A stretch of 6,077 bases of DNA from an uncultured Rhodospirillaceae bacterium. GTDB taxonomy: Bacteria > Pseudomonadota > Alphaproteobacteria > RF32 > CAG-239. Of this stretch, positions 1 through 5,062 are shown piece by piece (position 1 is the first letter of the stretch; every line of letters begins with the position of its first letter). Location: the NCBI GenBank assembly GCA_900313185.1, contig OMQI01000173.1:1-6077 (forward strand). The letters run 5' to 3'. Position numbers and translations under genes: made by a program. Below the pieces are notes generated by a model that ran no database searches, was not told the origin of the DNA, and saw only the letters and a program-made list of their open reading frames with translations.

Positions 1-9
1 AACTGATAA

Positions 10-118
10 TATGGTTATTTTGACGGTCTTAATTAAATAAAATAAATTGCCCTCAAATGAATGGTGTGTAAAAAAATTGCCCGTTTTTTGCACAAATTTG
101 TGTAAAAAAGTGTGTAAA
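10..118. repeat. 109-bp direct repeat, copy 1
   Basis: This stretch matches 909-1017 at a constant offset of 899 bp, with about 8 mismatches in 109 positions. Most mismatches fall in one short patch around 77-90. Read on the plus strand it encodes the tail YGYFDGLN and a stop, the same C-terminus as the membrane protein at 594-935. The two codons immediately upstream (4-9) are stops, so this is only the 3' stub of a paralogous gene. The copy ends exactly where the Asp-rich coding remnant at 122 begins. Most likely it is the scar of a cassette duplication or exchange. Confidence 0.9.
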
Positions 119-121
119 ACA

Positions 122-472
122 GATGATGATGTCGTAGGTGTTTTTGAATTATAACCCTTTGTTTATAAGGATGAACCATTATATGATAAATATAAACATT
201 CAGTCGTAAGTTGCATTGGTGCCCAAGATGGATTATATGGTGCAGCTGTTACCGGAGCCATGGGGATTGGAAAAGAAATAAAGGATATAGGCAGAAAAAT
301 TCCCAGACAATGGAGCGGAAAGCAAGATTATGGTGGATATTTATATATTCTGGGAGATTCGTTAAATGATTTAGCGGCTGACGCTAAAGGCATATATATG
401 GGGTATAGGAATCAAACAGATAATTGCTATGATATGATGAAACCTTATTATAATCCTAAAAAAGGATTTTAA
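122..472 (+). pseudogene. Broken gene: C-terminal part of a polymorphic-toxin-like protein
   Basis: A 70-codon frame can start at ATG 260, but the same frame is open back to 155 with protein-like sequence (PFVYKDEPLYDKYKHS, then VVSCIGAQDGLYGAA). Before that is a TAA at 152-154, preceded in frame by an Asp-rich run (DDDVVGVFEL). No ATG, GTG or TTG lies between 155 and 260, so the gene appears to have lost its N-terminal half. The pattern DKY.HS.VSC...GLYG......G.GKE..D, followed about 30 residues later by D.L.DLAADAKGI, resembles short C-terminal domains found at the ends of RHS-type and other polymorphic toxins; this is recalled resemblance, not a search. No catalytic residues can be named. 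It lies directly after repeat copy 1 and is followed by a strong terminator and then a small membrane protein, the order expected of an orphan toxin tip and its immunity gene. A 70-residue product from ATG 260 could still be made, but no good ribosome binding site precedes it. Confidence 0.5.
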
Positions 473-504
473 TTATTTATAATATTATAGGTAATAAAAA
501 AATG

Positions 505-539
505 AAATAAGCAAGAGCTTAAAAAACTCTTGCTTATTT
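505..539 (+). terminator. Strong rho-independent terminator
   Basis: A perfect 13-bp stem (505-517 pairing with 527-539, core GCAAGAG/CTCTTGC) has a 9-nt loop and runs into a T tract. The upstream arm is preceded by an A-rich run, so it could work on both strands. It closes the transcript of the broken frame ending at 472 and separates it from the membrane protein gene at 594, which therefore needs its own promoter. Confidence 0.85.
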
Positions 540-593
540 TTTAATATAGTGTATTATACTGTGTATACAACTTTAAATATATGATGGCTAAAT

Positions 594-935
594 ATGGAAA
601 ATTTTTTCAAAAAATATAATAAAGCATTTGATACTGCTTATCTGATTATCTTAAATGCAGTAAAAGCTATTTTCTGGTTTATTTTTGCCAACTTATTTTT
701 GCTGCAAACCATTATTGCATTTAATATGCTGAATGATTTACCTAATGAATTAGATATTATTACAAAAGCTGTTACTCTTTACAGCATTATAGTGATTTGT
801 TTTGTTGCTAGCTTGTTATGGCGGCAAAAACTATTAAAATATATATCAGCATTGTGTATGATTTTGCTGTTTGTGTACTTATCGTCATTACAGAATTTAA
901 ATCTTTATTATGGTTATTTTGACGGTCTTAATTAA
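594..935 (+). CDS. Small integral membrane protein, possible immunity protein
   Basis: A 113-residue protein with no recognised family. A lysine-rich start (MENFFKKYNK) is followed by a long hydrophobic stretch at about residues 15-45, a second at about 59-75 and a third at about 82-98. This suggests three membrane-spanning helices and an inner-membrane location. The C-terminus YYGYFDGLN lies in the direct repeat and is also encoded, without its gene body, at 10-36. ATG 594 is the first start in frame after a stop at 582-584; no clear Shine-Dalgarno precedes it. A weak promoter (TTGCTT at 530-535, TATTAT at 552-557, 16-nt spacing) sits in and after the terminator. Small multi-helix membrane proteins directly after a toxin tip are often immunity proteins against pore-forming or membrane-acting toxins. 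That role is inferred from position only; it could equally be an unrelated membrane protein. Confidence 0.7.
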   Translation: MENFFKKYNKAFDTAYLIILNAVKAIFWFIFANLFLLQTIIAFNMLNDLPNELDIITKAVTLYSIIVICFVASLLWRQKLLKYISALCMILLFVYLSSLQNLNLYYGYFDGLN

Positions 936-1017
936 ATAAAATAAATTGCCATCAAATGAATGGTGTGTAAAAAAAATGCTTAGGTTTTACACAAATTTGT
1001 GTAAAAAAGTGTGTAAA
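909..1017. repeat. 109-bp direct repeat, copy 2
   Basis: Copy 2 of the repeat at 10-118. It includes the last nine sense codons and stop of the membrane protein gene (to 935) and then about 80 bp of AT-rich flank. The two copies bracket a unit of 899 bp, so unequal recombination between them would delete or duplicate the whole toxin-like plus membrane-protein cassette. After 1017 the sequences diverge completely. Confidence 0.9.
965..1017. promoter_or_regulatory. GTGTAAA cluster with a perfect 22-bp palindrome
   Basis: The word GTGTAAA occurs at 965-971, 999-1005 and 1011-1017, and inverted (TTTACAC) at 986-992. Positions 985-1006 are a perfect palindrome with 11-bp arms (TTTTACACAAA and its complement). 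Copy 1 keeps three of the four words and has one mismatch in the palindrome (86-107). There is no GC-rich stem or T tract, so it is not a normal terminator. A protein-binding site (operator or recombination/iteron-like) fits better. No regulator is identified. Confidence 0.5.
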
Positions 1018-1343
1018 GACGACTCGAACCTATTTTACAGAGTAATATTTTCTGCCAAATCCATTGACAAAAAAATCCTATAGTATACTGATGACACTTA
1101 CGTACAATGATAGTCAATTATTGGAAGAATTGTTTTATTGATTTGGTTTTGATATTCCTACATTGATAATTTGATTAGCCGGTAATTTAGCTCATTAGAA
1201 ATAAGTAGATTGCTTGTCTGTTTATCTAAAATAATACAGAGTTCCCCTTGCAGTTTTATCAAATTCGCTCCGAGGTGAACCGGAGAACTTTCAAATTTTT
1301 TTCAATTATGGAAACGAAAAAAAGCTTTCTCAGTTTTTTTGAA
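1018..1343. other. Intergenic stretch without a recognisable gene
   Basis: There is no convincing reading frame on either strand. A TTGACA at 1064-1069 is followed by TATACT at 1084-1089, but the 14-nt spacing is short for a sigma-70 promoter. A small hairpin (CTCCG 1268-1272 with CGGAG 1281-1285, 8-nt loop) lies at about 1268-1285. Otherwise nothing stands out. Confidence 0.5.
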
Positions 1344-1359
1344 GAGAGGAAAATGAACT

Positions 1360-1416
1360 ATGAATATTTATTTTTCCTCTTGGAAGTCCGGAAGAGAAGC
1401 TAACAACCATCGCTAG
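1360..1416 (+). CDS. Possible 18-residue micro-ORF with sequestered ribosome binding site
   Basis: ATG 1360 opens a frame coding MNIYFSSWKSGREANNHR and ends at TAG 1414. A Shine-Dalgarno-like GAGAGGA lies at 1344-1350, nine bases upstream, which is good spacing. The site is part of a perfect 9-bp stem (1345-1353 with 1372-1380) whose loop contains the start codon, so initiation could be structure-controlled. A hairpin terminator follows at 1436-1464. It may be a leader peptide, a small protein or chance; no family is recognised. Confidence 0.2.
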   Translation: MNIYFSSWKSGREANNHR

Positions 1417-1435
1417 CTAGCGCTTTCTAATTACG

Positions 1436-1464
1436 AAAAAGCCGCCATAAAGGCGACTTTTTTT
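1436..1464. terminator. Bidirectional hairpin terminator
   Basis: An A run (1436-1440) is followed by a stem of GCCGCC (1441-1446) with GGCGAC (1452-1457), one mismatch and loop ATAAA, then seven Ts (1458-1464). A stem flanked by A and T runs can end transcription from either side. On the minus strand it follows immediately after the tRNA-like 3' end at 1465-1485, as a tRNA gene's terminator would. Confidence 0.75.
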
Positions 1465-1485
1465 GTTATTGGAGCGGGCAATGGG
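1465..1485 (-). repeat. 21-bp repeat resembling a tRNA-Gly 3' end, copy 1
   Basis: Identical over 21 bp to 1798-1818. On the minus strand it reads CCCATTGCCCGCTCCA followed by AATAAC. This is the form of a tRNA-Gly 3' end: the 3' side of the T stem, the acceptor strand TGCCCGC, discriminator T and encoded CCA. The next two bases (1486-1487) extend the match to ATCCCATT. No tRNA body lies upstream on the minus strand, so it is a fragment. Tyrosine recombinases commonly use tRNA 3' ends as attachment cores, so this could be an attachment-site scar. Confidence 0.55.
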
Positions 1486-1760
1486 ATTATTCCGCTTCGC
1501 TCCATACACTACGCTTATCGGCTTTGCCGACCGCCGTACTCCCGTCTTCTTGCTTAAATTTACTTTCTTTATTTTTTCTATGGAAAATTTAAGCTTCGGA
1601 CACTCGGTTGCGATTTTTTCGCTGTGCGGCGCTGTTGCTTGCTTGCTCAAAAGCAACCTTCGCCCGTCGTCAACAAAAAACATTTTGAGGTTTTTTGTTT
1701 TTCTCCGGCTTTCGCTTGCAGTCGGACCACTTTCTCGTGGGTCCTCTTCCCGCCTCTCCT
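1486..1760. other. GC-richer spacer between the tRNA-like repeats, no credible gene
   Basis: Overlapping frames of 64 to 107 codons exist on both strands here, but none has a good ribosome binding site or recognisable family, and they overlap each other and the flanking terminators. They look like by-products of a locally less AT-rich sequence. Short inverted repeats are present, for example GGAGCG at 1471-1476 against CGCTCC at 1497-1502. The composition differs from neighbouring DNA, suggesting separate origin, possibly part of a dispersed repeat. Confidence 0.45.
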
Positions 1761-1803
1761 AATAACACAAAAAAGCCACCTTCCGGTGGCCTCTTGTGTT
1801 ATT
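1761..1803 (-). terminator. Nested hairpin terminator after tRNA-like repeat 2
   Basis: A perfect inner stem GCCACC/GGTGGC (1775-1780 with 1785-1790, loop TTCC) lies inside a perfect 10-bp outer stem (1761-1770 with 1794-1803). On the minus strand the inner stem is followed by six Ts. Read on the minus strand the order is tRNA-like 3' end, a few bases, then terminator, as downstream of a real tRNA gene. Confidence 0.75.
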
Positions 1804-1818
1804 GGAGCGGGCAATGGG
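1798..1818 (-). repeat. 21-bp repeat resembling a tRNA-Gly 3' end, copy 2
   Basis: Exact 21-bp copy of 1465-1485, 333 bp away and in the same orientation. Beyond the repeat on the tRNA-body side the sequence differs (GGAGTGGAC upstream of CCCATT on the minus strand), with no T loop, so this is also a 3' fragment only. Two copies, each with its own terminator, suggest repeated insertion or recombination at a tRNA-Gly target. Confidence 0.55.
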
Positions 1819-2160
1819 GTCCACTCCATTTTTATAAAAGCGTTGATTTTACTTGCTTTTGCATTTTGCTTACATCCGATTTTCGCTAAATGCATCACAA
1901 ATTGCATCACACTTAAATTTAAACAAATTATAACGCGAATTTTATAAAATGTACACGTTTTTATTCAGCATCATGCAAAAAATATGGTTTTAAAAATGTA
2001 ATTTTTTTCTTTCGTAGATTCAAAAGGTTAATCGATATACATACCAAATTTTAAAAAAAATTTTTAAAAGCCCTGATTTTAAACAGTTCCTCATAATAAG
2101 AGCAAAAAATTTTTGTTCTGCGGGTATGAGGATACCCAACTCTAATTTTTATAAAAATAA
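1819..2160. other. AT-rich intergenic stretch with short repeats
   Basis: No gene is supported on the plus strand. On the minus strand a short frame ending at TAA 1870-1872 reads KCDAICDAFSENRM and is closed upstream after about 23 codons. It could be the tail of a lost gene, and its place beside an attachment-like tRNA end would suit a recombinase, but this is speculative. The same bases give a tandem TGCATCACA at 1891-1899 and 1903-1911 (12-bp period). A long A/T palindrome-like run lies at about 2050-2068. Confidence 0.4.
2122..2137 (+). promoter_or_regulatory. Hairpin or operator upstream of the methyltransferase
   Basis: GGGTAT (2122-2127) and ATACCC (2132-2137) form a perfect 6-bp stem with a GAGG tetraloop, 44 bases before the start codon. 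A second, weaker stem (2099-2108 with 2110-2119) lies just upstream. No T tract follows, so this is not a terminator. It may be an operator or a leader structure. No convincing -35/-10 pair was found in this leader. Confidence 0.35.
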
Positions 2161-2181
2161 TATTAAATGGAGTTTTGCAAC

Positions 2182-3279
2182 ATGCAAAATTATATAAAAA
2201 AAATAATCGGGGATTTTCAAAAACCGAAAGAACCGATTTATTACACTTCTCTTTTCAAGTCTTGTGGAATTGGGGAGTACTACTTGAAAGAAAACCTTGG
2301 TCTTGTTGCTGCTGTCAGCAACGAAATTGTGCCACAAAGAGCTAAATGGGCGCAAGAACTTTATCCCGAATGTAACGTCGTTTGTGGCGATATTTGGGAT
2401 AAAAAAACCTTTAAAAAGCTTGTACGACTTCATAAAAAGAAAGGTTGTACGGGAGTTATAGCGAGTCCAGCATGCCAGTCGTACACATTAAGCAACTCAA
2501 GACGTAATCCGTCTGACAAACGAGGTCATCTCTTTGAGCCGACGCTTGAATTTATCAAGTACACAGTTCCTGAGTGGATTCTCATTGAGAATGTTCCACA
2601 GATGTTAACAGTTAAACTGGATGACGGTCGTATCGTTGGAGAATACATCGTTGAAGAACTTAGAAAAATGGGCTATATTGTACATTATGGTGTACAGAAT
2701 GCAGCAAATTTTTTCGTTCCTCAAAACCGTCGTCGCGCAATTATTTTAGCTCGTAAAGCTAAGGCATGGGAGTTGCCAACGCTTTTTGACGAGATAATCA
2801 CGCTTGAAGACGCTATTGGAGATTTACCATCAATTGAGTGTGGTGAAGATAGCGGGATTAAATATCATGTTGCACCGATGTGGGCATTACCTCAAATCGA
2901 GGTCATGAAACATACTCCGACCGGTTGTTCGGCTCACGACAATCCAGTATGGAAACCGGTTAATGTCGACGGTACACCAAGCAAAGCAAAGTTCCACTGT
3001 AGCTTTCAGAGAAAGGCTTGGAATGAACCATGTAACACAATTCTTTGTGATTCAAAAGGAGTGTCGGGTTTTCGTAATTGTCATCCGGGAAGATTACTGC
3101 CGGATGGTACATACAGTGATGCAAGACCTTTGACCGTGCTCGAATTACTGCGTGTAACTGGATTACCTGACGATTATCCGATACCAACATGGGCAAGCGA
3201 TAAGCTTATTCGTGATGCGTTTGGTGAATGCTTTGCTCCGTTGCATGTACTCGCAATTATGAAAGGTCTGTTCGACTAA
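2182..3279 (+). CDS. DNA (cytosine-5-)-methyltransferase, orphan
   Basis: Transfers a methyl group from S-adenosylmethionine to carbon 5 of cytosine in a specific DNA site. The expected motifs occur in order over 365 residues: the AdoMet-binding loop SLFKSCGIGEYYL (23-35, motif I), GDI (69-71), the catalytic loop ASPACQSYT (94-102, motif IV, nucleophile Cys98), LIENVP (134-139, motif VI), VPQNRRRAIILAR (179-191, motif VIII), a target-recognition region of roughly 195-310, RPLTVLELLRVTGLPDDY (315-332, motif IX) and RDAFGECFAPLHVLAIM (344-360, motif X). The length is normal, so it is probably intact. Odd points: motif IV has Ala where Pro usually precedes the catalytic Cys, and motif X has GECFAP instead of GNAVPP. 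An upstream ATG at 2167 is in frame, but GGAG at 2169-2172 lies nine bases before ATG 2182, so 2182 is chosen. No restriction enzyme is adjacent; such solitary enzymes are common in phages and mobile elements. The target site cannot be read from sequence. Confidence 0.95.
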   Translation: MQNYIKKIIGDFQKPKEPIYYTSLFKSCGIGEYYLKENLGLVAAVSNEIVPQRAKWAQELYPECNVVCGDIWDKKTFKKLVRLHKKKGCTGVIASPACQSYTLSNSRRNPSDKRGHLFEPTLEFIKYTVPEWILIENVPQMLTVKLDDGRIVGEYIVEELRKMGYIVHYGVQNAANFFVPQNRRRAIILARKAKAWELPTLFDEIITLEDAIGDLPSIECGEDSGIKYHVAPMWALPQIEVMKHTPTGCSAHDNPVWKPVNVDGTPSKAKFHCSFQRKAWNEPCNTILCDSKGVSGFRNCHPGRLLPDGTYSDARPLTVLELLRVTGLPDDYPIPTWASDKLIRDAFGECFAPLHVLAIMKGLFD

Positions 3280-3298
3280 TCATAATCTCAATCGAGTG

Positions 3299-3336
3299 AA
3301 AGGTGTCGGTATTTTCGGGTATCGGCACCTTTTATT
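3299..3336 (+). terminator. Terminator of the methyltransferase gene
   Basis: A 13-bp stem (3299-3311 with 3320-3332, including two G.T pairs; core AAAGGTG/CACCTTT) with an 8-nt loop is followed by TTTTATTA. It lies 20 bases after the methyltransferase stop codon and before the end of the convergent Fic gene, so it insulates the two genes. Confidence 0.85.
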
Positions 3337-3412
3337 ATGACATGCTCACAAATATAAGAACACATCCGACAAATAAAAACCACTCACAACCGGATTAAAT
3401 CGTTATTCAAGC

Positions 3413-4456
3413 TTAAAAATATTTCTTTACAGCTTGTCGGTATTGATCCAAGAACAACTTTTTGAAATACGTCGCGTTATTTTGCTCATAAAACATGATG
3501 ATTGCTTTTTTGTACTCAACTTCATCAACGCTACGATACGACAACGGACAGTAGTCATTGGCCAGTAACAATGCATTGCCTAAAATACGCGATGTGCGTT
3601 TGTTACCATCTTCAAAAGGCTGAATATAAGCAATCATTAAGACTGCAATTAAAGCTTTTTCTATTGGGTTTTCCGTCCGGTTAATCACTTCAATCAAAGC
3701 TTGTAACGCATCTTTAATTTGATAAGCATTGTCCAACGGTTTGTAATTTGTTCCGACGATTCCGACCTTGCCGTTACGAATTCCGGTTGCGACATTCAAA
3801 TCAGAAACGAGCAAGCGATGGATGTCTTCGATTTTTGTAATATTAAGCTGTTTATACTGATCCGGAGCTTTTAATACAAAATCCAAAGCTTTTTTATGGT
3901 TTAACACCATATTGGTTTCTTCCAATGTCTTACCTTTGGCTGACACATGCTCCTTTAACAAGCGCTCTGTATCGAGTAAAGTATAGGTATTACCTTCGAT
4001 TTTCGATGATTTCCAGGCGAGTTCAACCGTCAAACGCTCAAATTCTTTTTGTAATAACTTCGGGGAAAGTCCGGATTTTTTGCTTAAATATGTTTCGTTT
4101 AACTCTTTAAGCTCTGCCTTTTCCTTATCATTCAAAAGATTTTTCAAACCGGCATATATATCAAAGTTAAAATGAATATCCTGAGGTGCACGTTCATCCT
4201 GATCATGCATAAAGTATGTTTCAACGTCTATCTTTCCCAAAACATCAAGACGTTTTAAAGCCTTATAAACCGTAGCCTTTGCTGAACCGAACTTTTCAAC
4301 CAATCCGTCATTTATCAACATTTTTAAGTCACGAGTTATGGTCATTTTCGTAACATCTTGATGCATCGCGGATAAAAATTTTTCAATATCTTCCCGCTTG
4401 CACATCGGATTATCTTTGATAAAATCCAAAATCAGTTCCTGACGTTTATTATACAT
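3413..4456 (-). CDS. Winged-helix Fic-domain protein with Gln at the catalytic His position
   Basis: Fic enzymes usually transfer AMP or another phosphate-containing group to protein hydroxyls. Numbering here counts from an upstream in-frame ATG at 4477. Residues about 9-80 form a predicted winged helix-turn-helix, probably DNA-binding. SSKIEGN (157-163) matches the (S/T)xxxE(G/N) inhibitory helix that blocks the ATP site in self-restrained Fic proteins. The Fic core is QPFEDGNKRTSR (286-297): the nucleotide-binding GNKR part is intact but the first residue, normally the general-base His, is Gln (codon CAG). AMP transfer may therefore be lost or altered, or Gln may be normal in this subfamily. 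GGAG lies six bases before ATG 4456, giving 347 residues. The ATG at 4477 has no such site, lies inside an operator half-site and would leave almost no leader after the predicted promoter, so 4456 is preferred. The gene converges on the methyltransferase and follows the nuclease gene on the same strand with its own promoter. Confidence 0.93.
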   Translation of the reverse strand: MYNKRQELILDFIKDNPMCKREDIEKFLSAMHQDVTKMTITRDLKMLINDGLVEKFGSAKATVYKALKRLDVLGKIDVETYFMHDQDERAPQDIHFNFDIYAGLKNLLNDKEKAELKELNETYLSKKSGLSPKLLQKEFERLTVELAWKSSKIEGNTYTLLDTERLLKEHVSAKGKTLEETNMVLNHKKALDFVLKAPDQYKQLNITKIEDIHRLLVSDLNVATGIRNGKVGIVGTNYKPLDNAYQIKDALQALIEVINRTENPIEKALIAVLMIAYIQPFEDGNKRTSRILGNALLLANDYCPLSYRSVDEVEYKKAIIMFYEQNNATYFKKLFLDQYRQAVKKYF

Positions 4457-4467
4457 ATTTTGCTCCA

Positions 4468-4511
4468 ATCGTAACATTTTTATAGCTAAATCGTAACATT
4501 TTTGTTACGAT
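4468..4511 (-). promoter_or_regulatory. Palindromic operator with a third half-site, likely Fic autoregulation
   Basis: The 9-bp half-site ATCGTAACA occurs at 4468-4476 and 4490-4498, 22 bp apart (about two helical turns). Its inverted form TGTTACGAT lies at 4503-4511. The last two form a perfect palindrome with a 4-bp TTTT centre that covers the -10 hexamer and most of the promoter spacer. Since the gene it controls begins with a winged helix, self-repression is the simplest reading. A repressor encoded elsewhere cannot be excluded. Confidence 0.7.
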
Positions 4512-4518
4512 TCGTCAA
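4490..4518 (-). promoter_or_regulatory. Sigma-70-type promoter of the Fic gene
   Basis: On the minus strand TTGACG (4518-4513) and TACGAT (4495-4490) are separated by 17 bp, matching five and four of six consensus positions. Initiation would fall near 4482, giving a leader of about 25 bases to ATG 4456. The hexamers overlap the palindromic operator. Confidence 0.6.
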
Positions 4519-4581
4519 ATGATTTTTTTCATTTTTGCAATATAATATCGGAGAAAAACAAGTAAATTACTAATAAATCAG

Positions 4582-5055
4582 TTAATTATGTTTTGTTTTT
4601 TTCATTGCATTCTTTGGTAAATACTTGTTACAGCCGCCGATCTTAAGCATATATTGGTTGACATCAATTACTCCGGCGGATTTAATGTCATCAAGATATA
4701 CATTACCTAAAATGCGACCAAAACTATCTCTCTTTTCCCATTTAATTCTGATATATCTATGGTCTTTAAGCAAATTTTTTAATATTTTTTTTGACTGCTT
4801 ACCTTTTTCAAGCATTTCATCATAAGATACGCTATAATATTGCTGTTGTAAGCGTGCTCTGGTATTATTTTTGGTTTCAAAACAATCAACATCTAGTAAC
4901 CGGATTTTAGTGTCTTCGTTATTAACAGTAGCGCTTAGAGTATCCCCGTCTTGAATTTTCGTTATGGTTGCAACAAACTCATATGCAGATACAGATTCAA
5001 CACATAATATAAAAGAGATAAATGTAGTTGCTATTAACCTATTAAACACTAACAA
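4582..5055 (-). CDS. Exported staphylococcal-nuclease-like (thermonuclease) protein
   Basis: A calcium-dependent nuclease of the SNase fold (OB barrel), expected to cut DNA and RNA outside the cytoplasm. Residues 1-24 look like a signal peptide: Arg6, a hydrophobic core LIATTFISFILC, and VSA before Tyr25 as a cleavage site. The catalytic set of the family is present in order: DGDT at 36-39, Arg52, Asp57 and Glu60 in RLLDVDCFE, and Arg114 in DSFGRILG. Activity is therefore expected, although the usual Asp-Thr-Pro-Glu is Asp-Cys-Phe-Glu. The length of 157 residues is normal for a single domain. The start is doubtful: the frame has no ATG near its beginning, and TTG 5055 (used here) or GTG 5049 lack a clear Shine-Dalgarno. 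The frame stays open to 5091 with an unrelated-looking peptide, so the original start may have been replaced by the structured segment at 5081-5240. No strong terminator follows. The Fic gene downstream has its own promoter. Confidence 0.9.
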   Translation of the reverse strand: MLVFNRLIATTFISFILCVESVSAYEFVATITKIQDGDTLSATVNNEDTKIRLLDVDCFETKNNTRARLQQQYYSVSYDEMLEKGKQSKKILKNLLKDHRYIRIKWEKRDSFGRILGNVYLDDIKSAGVIDVNQYMLKIGGCNKYLPKNAMKKTKHN

Positions 5056-5062
5056 ACACCAA

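Noticed and set aside
10..1017. CRISPR array
   Set aside because: Only two copies of a long repeat separated by coding sequence; no short regularly spaced repeats.
1465..1818. Complete tRNA genes on the minus strand
   Set aside because: Only the last 16-18 bases of a tRNA-Gly-like molecule are present; no T loop, anticodon arm or 5' acceptor strand lies upstream.
1417..1947. Overlapping frames of 64-107 codons on both strands
   Set aside because: They overlap each other, two terminators and the tRNA-like repeats, lack ribosome binding sites and have no recognisable domains; treated as by-products of a less AT-rich stretch.
2167..2181. Upstream ATG 2167 as methyltransferase start
   Set aside because: The ATG overlaps the Shine-Dalgarno GGAG that serves ATG 2182, and has no ribosome binding site of its own.
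2149..2433. 94-codon minus-strand frame over the methyltransferase start
   Set aside because: Lies opposite well-conserved methyltransferase motifs and is only a shadow.
4457..4477. ATG 4477 as Fic start
   Set aside because: It lies within an operator half-site, has no Shine-Dalgarno and is only a few bases after the predicted transcription start.
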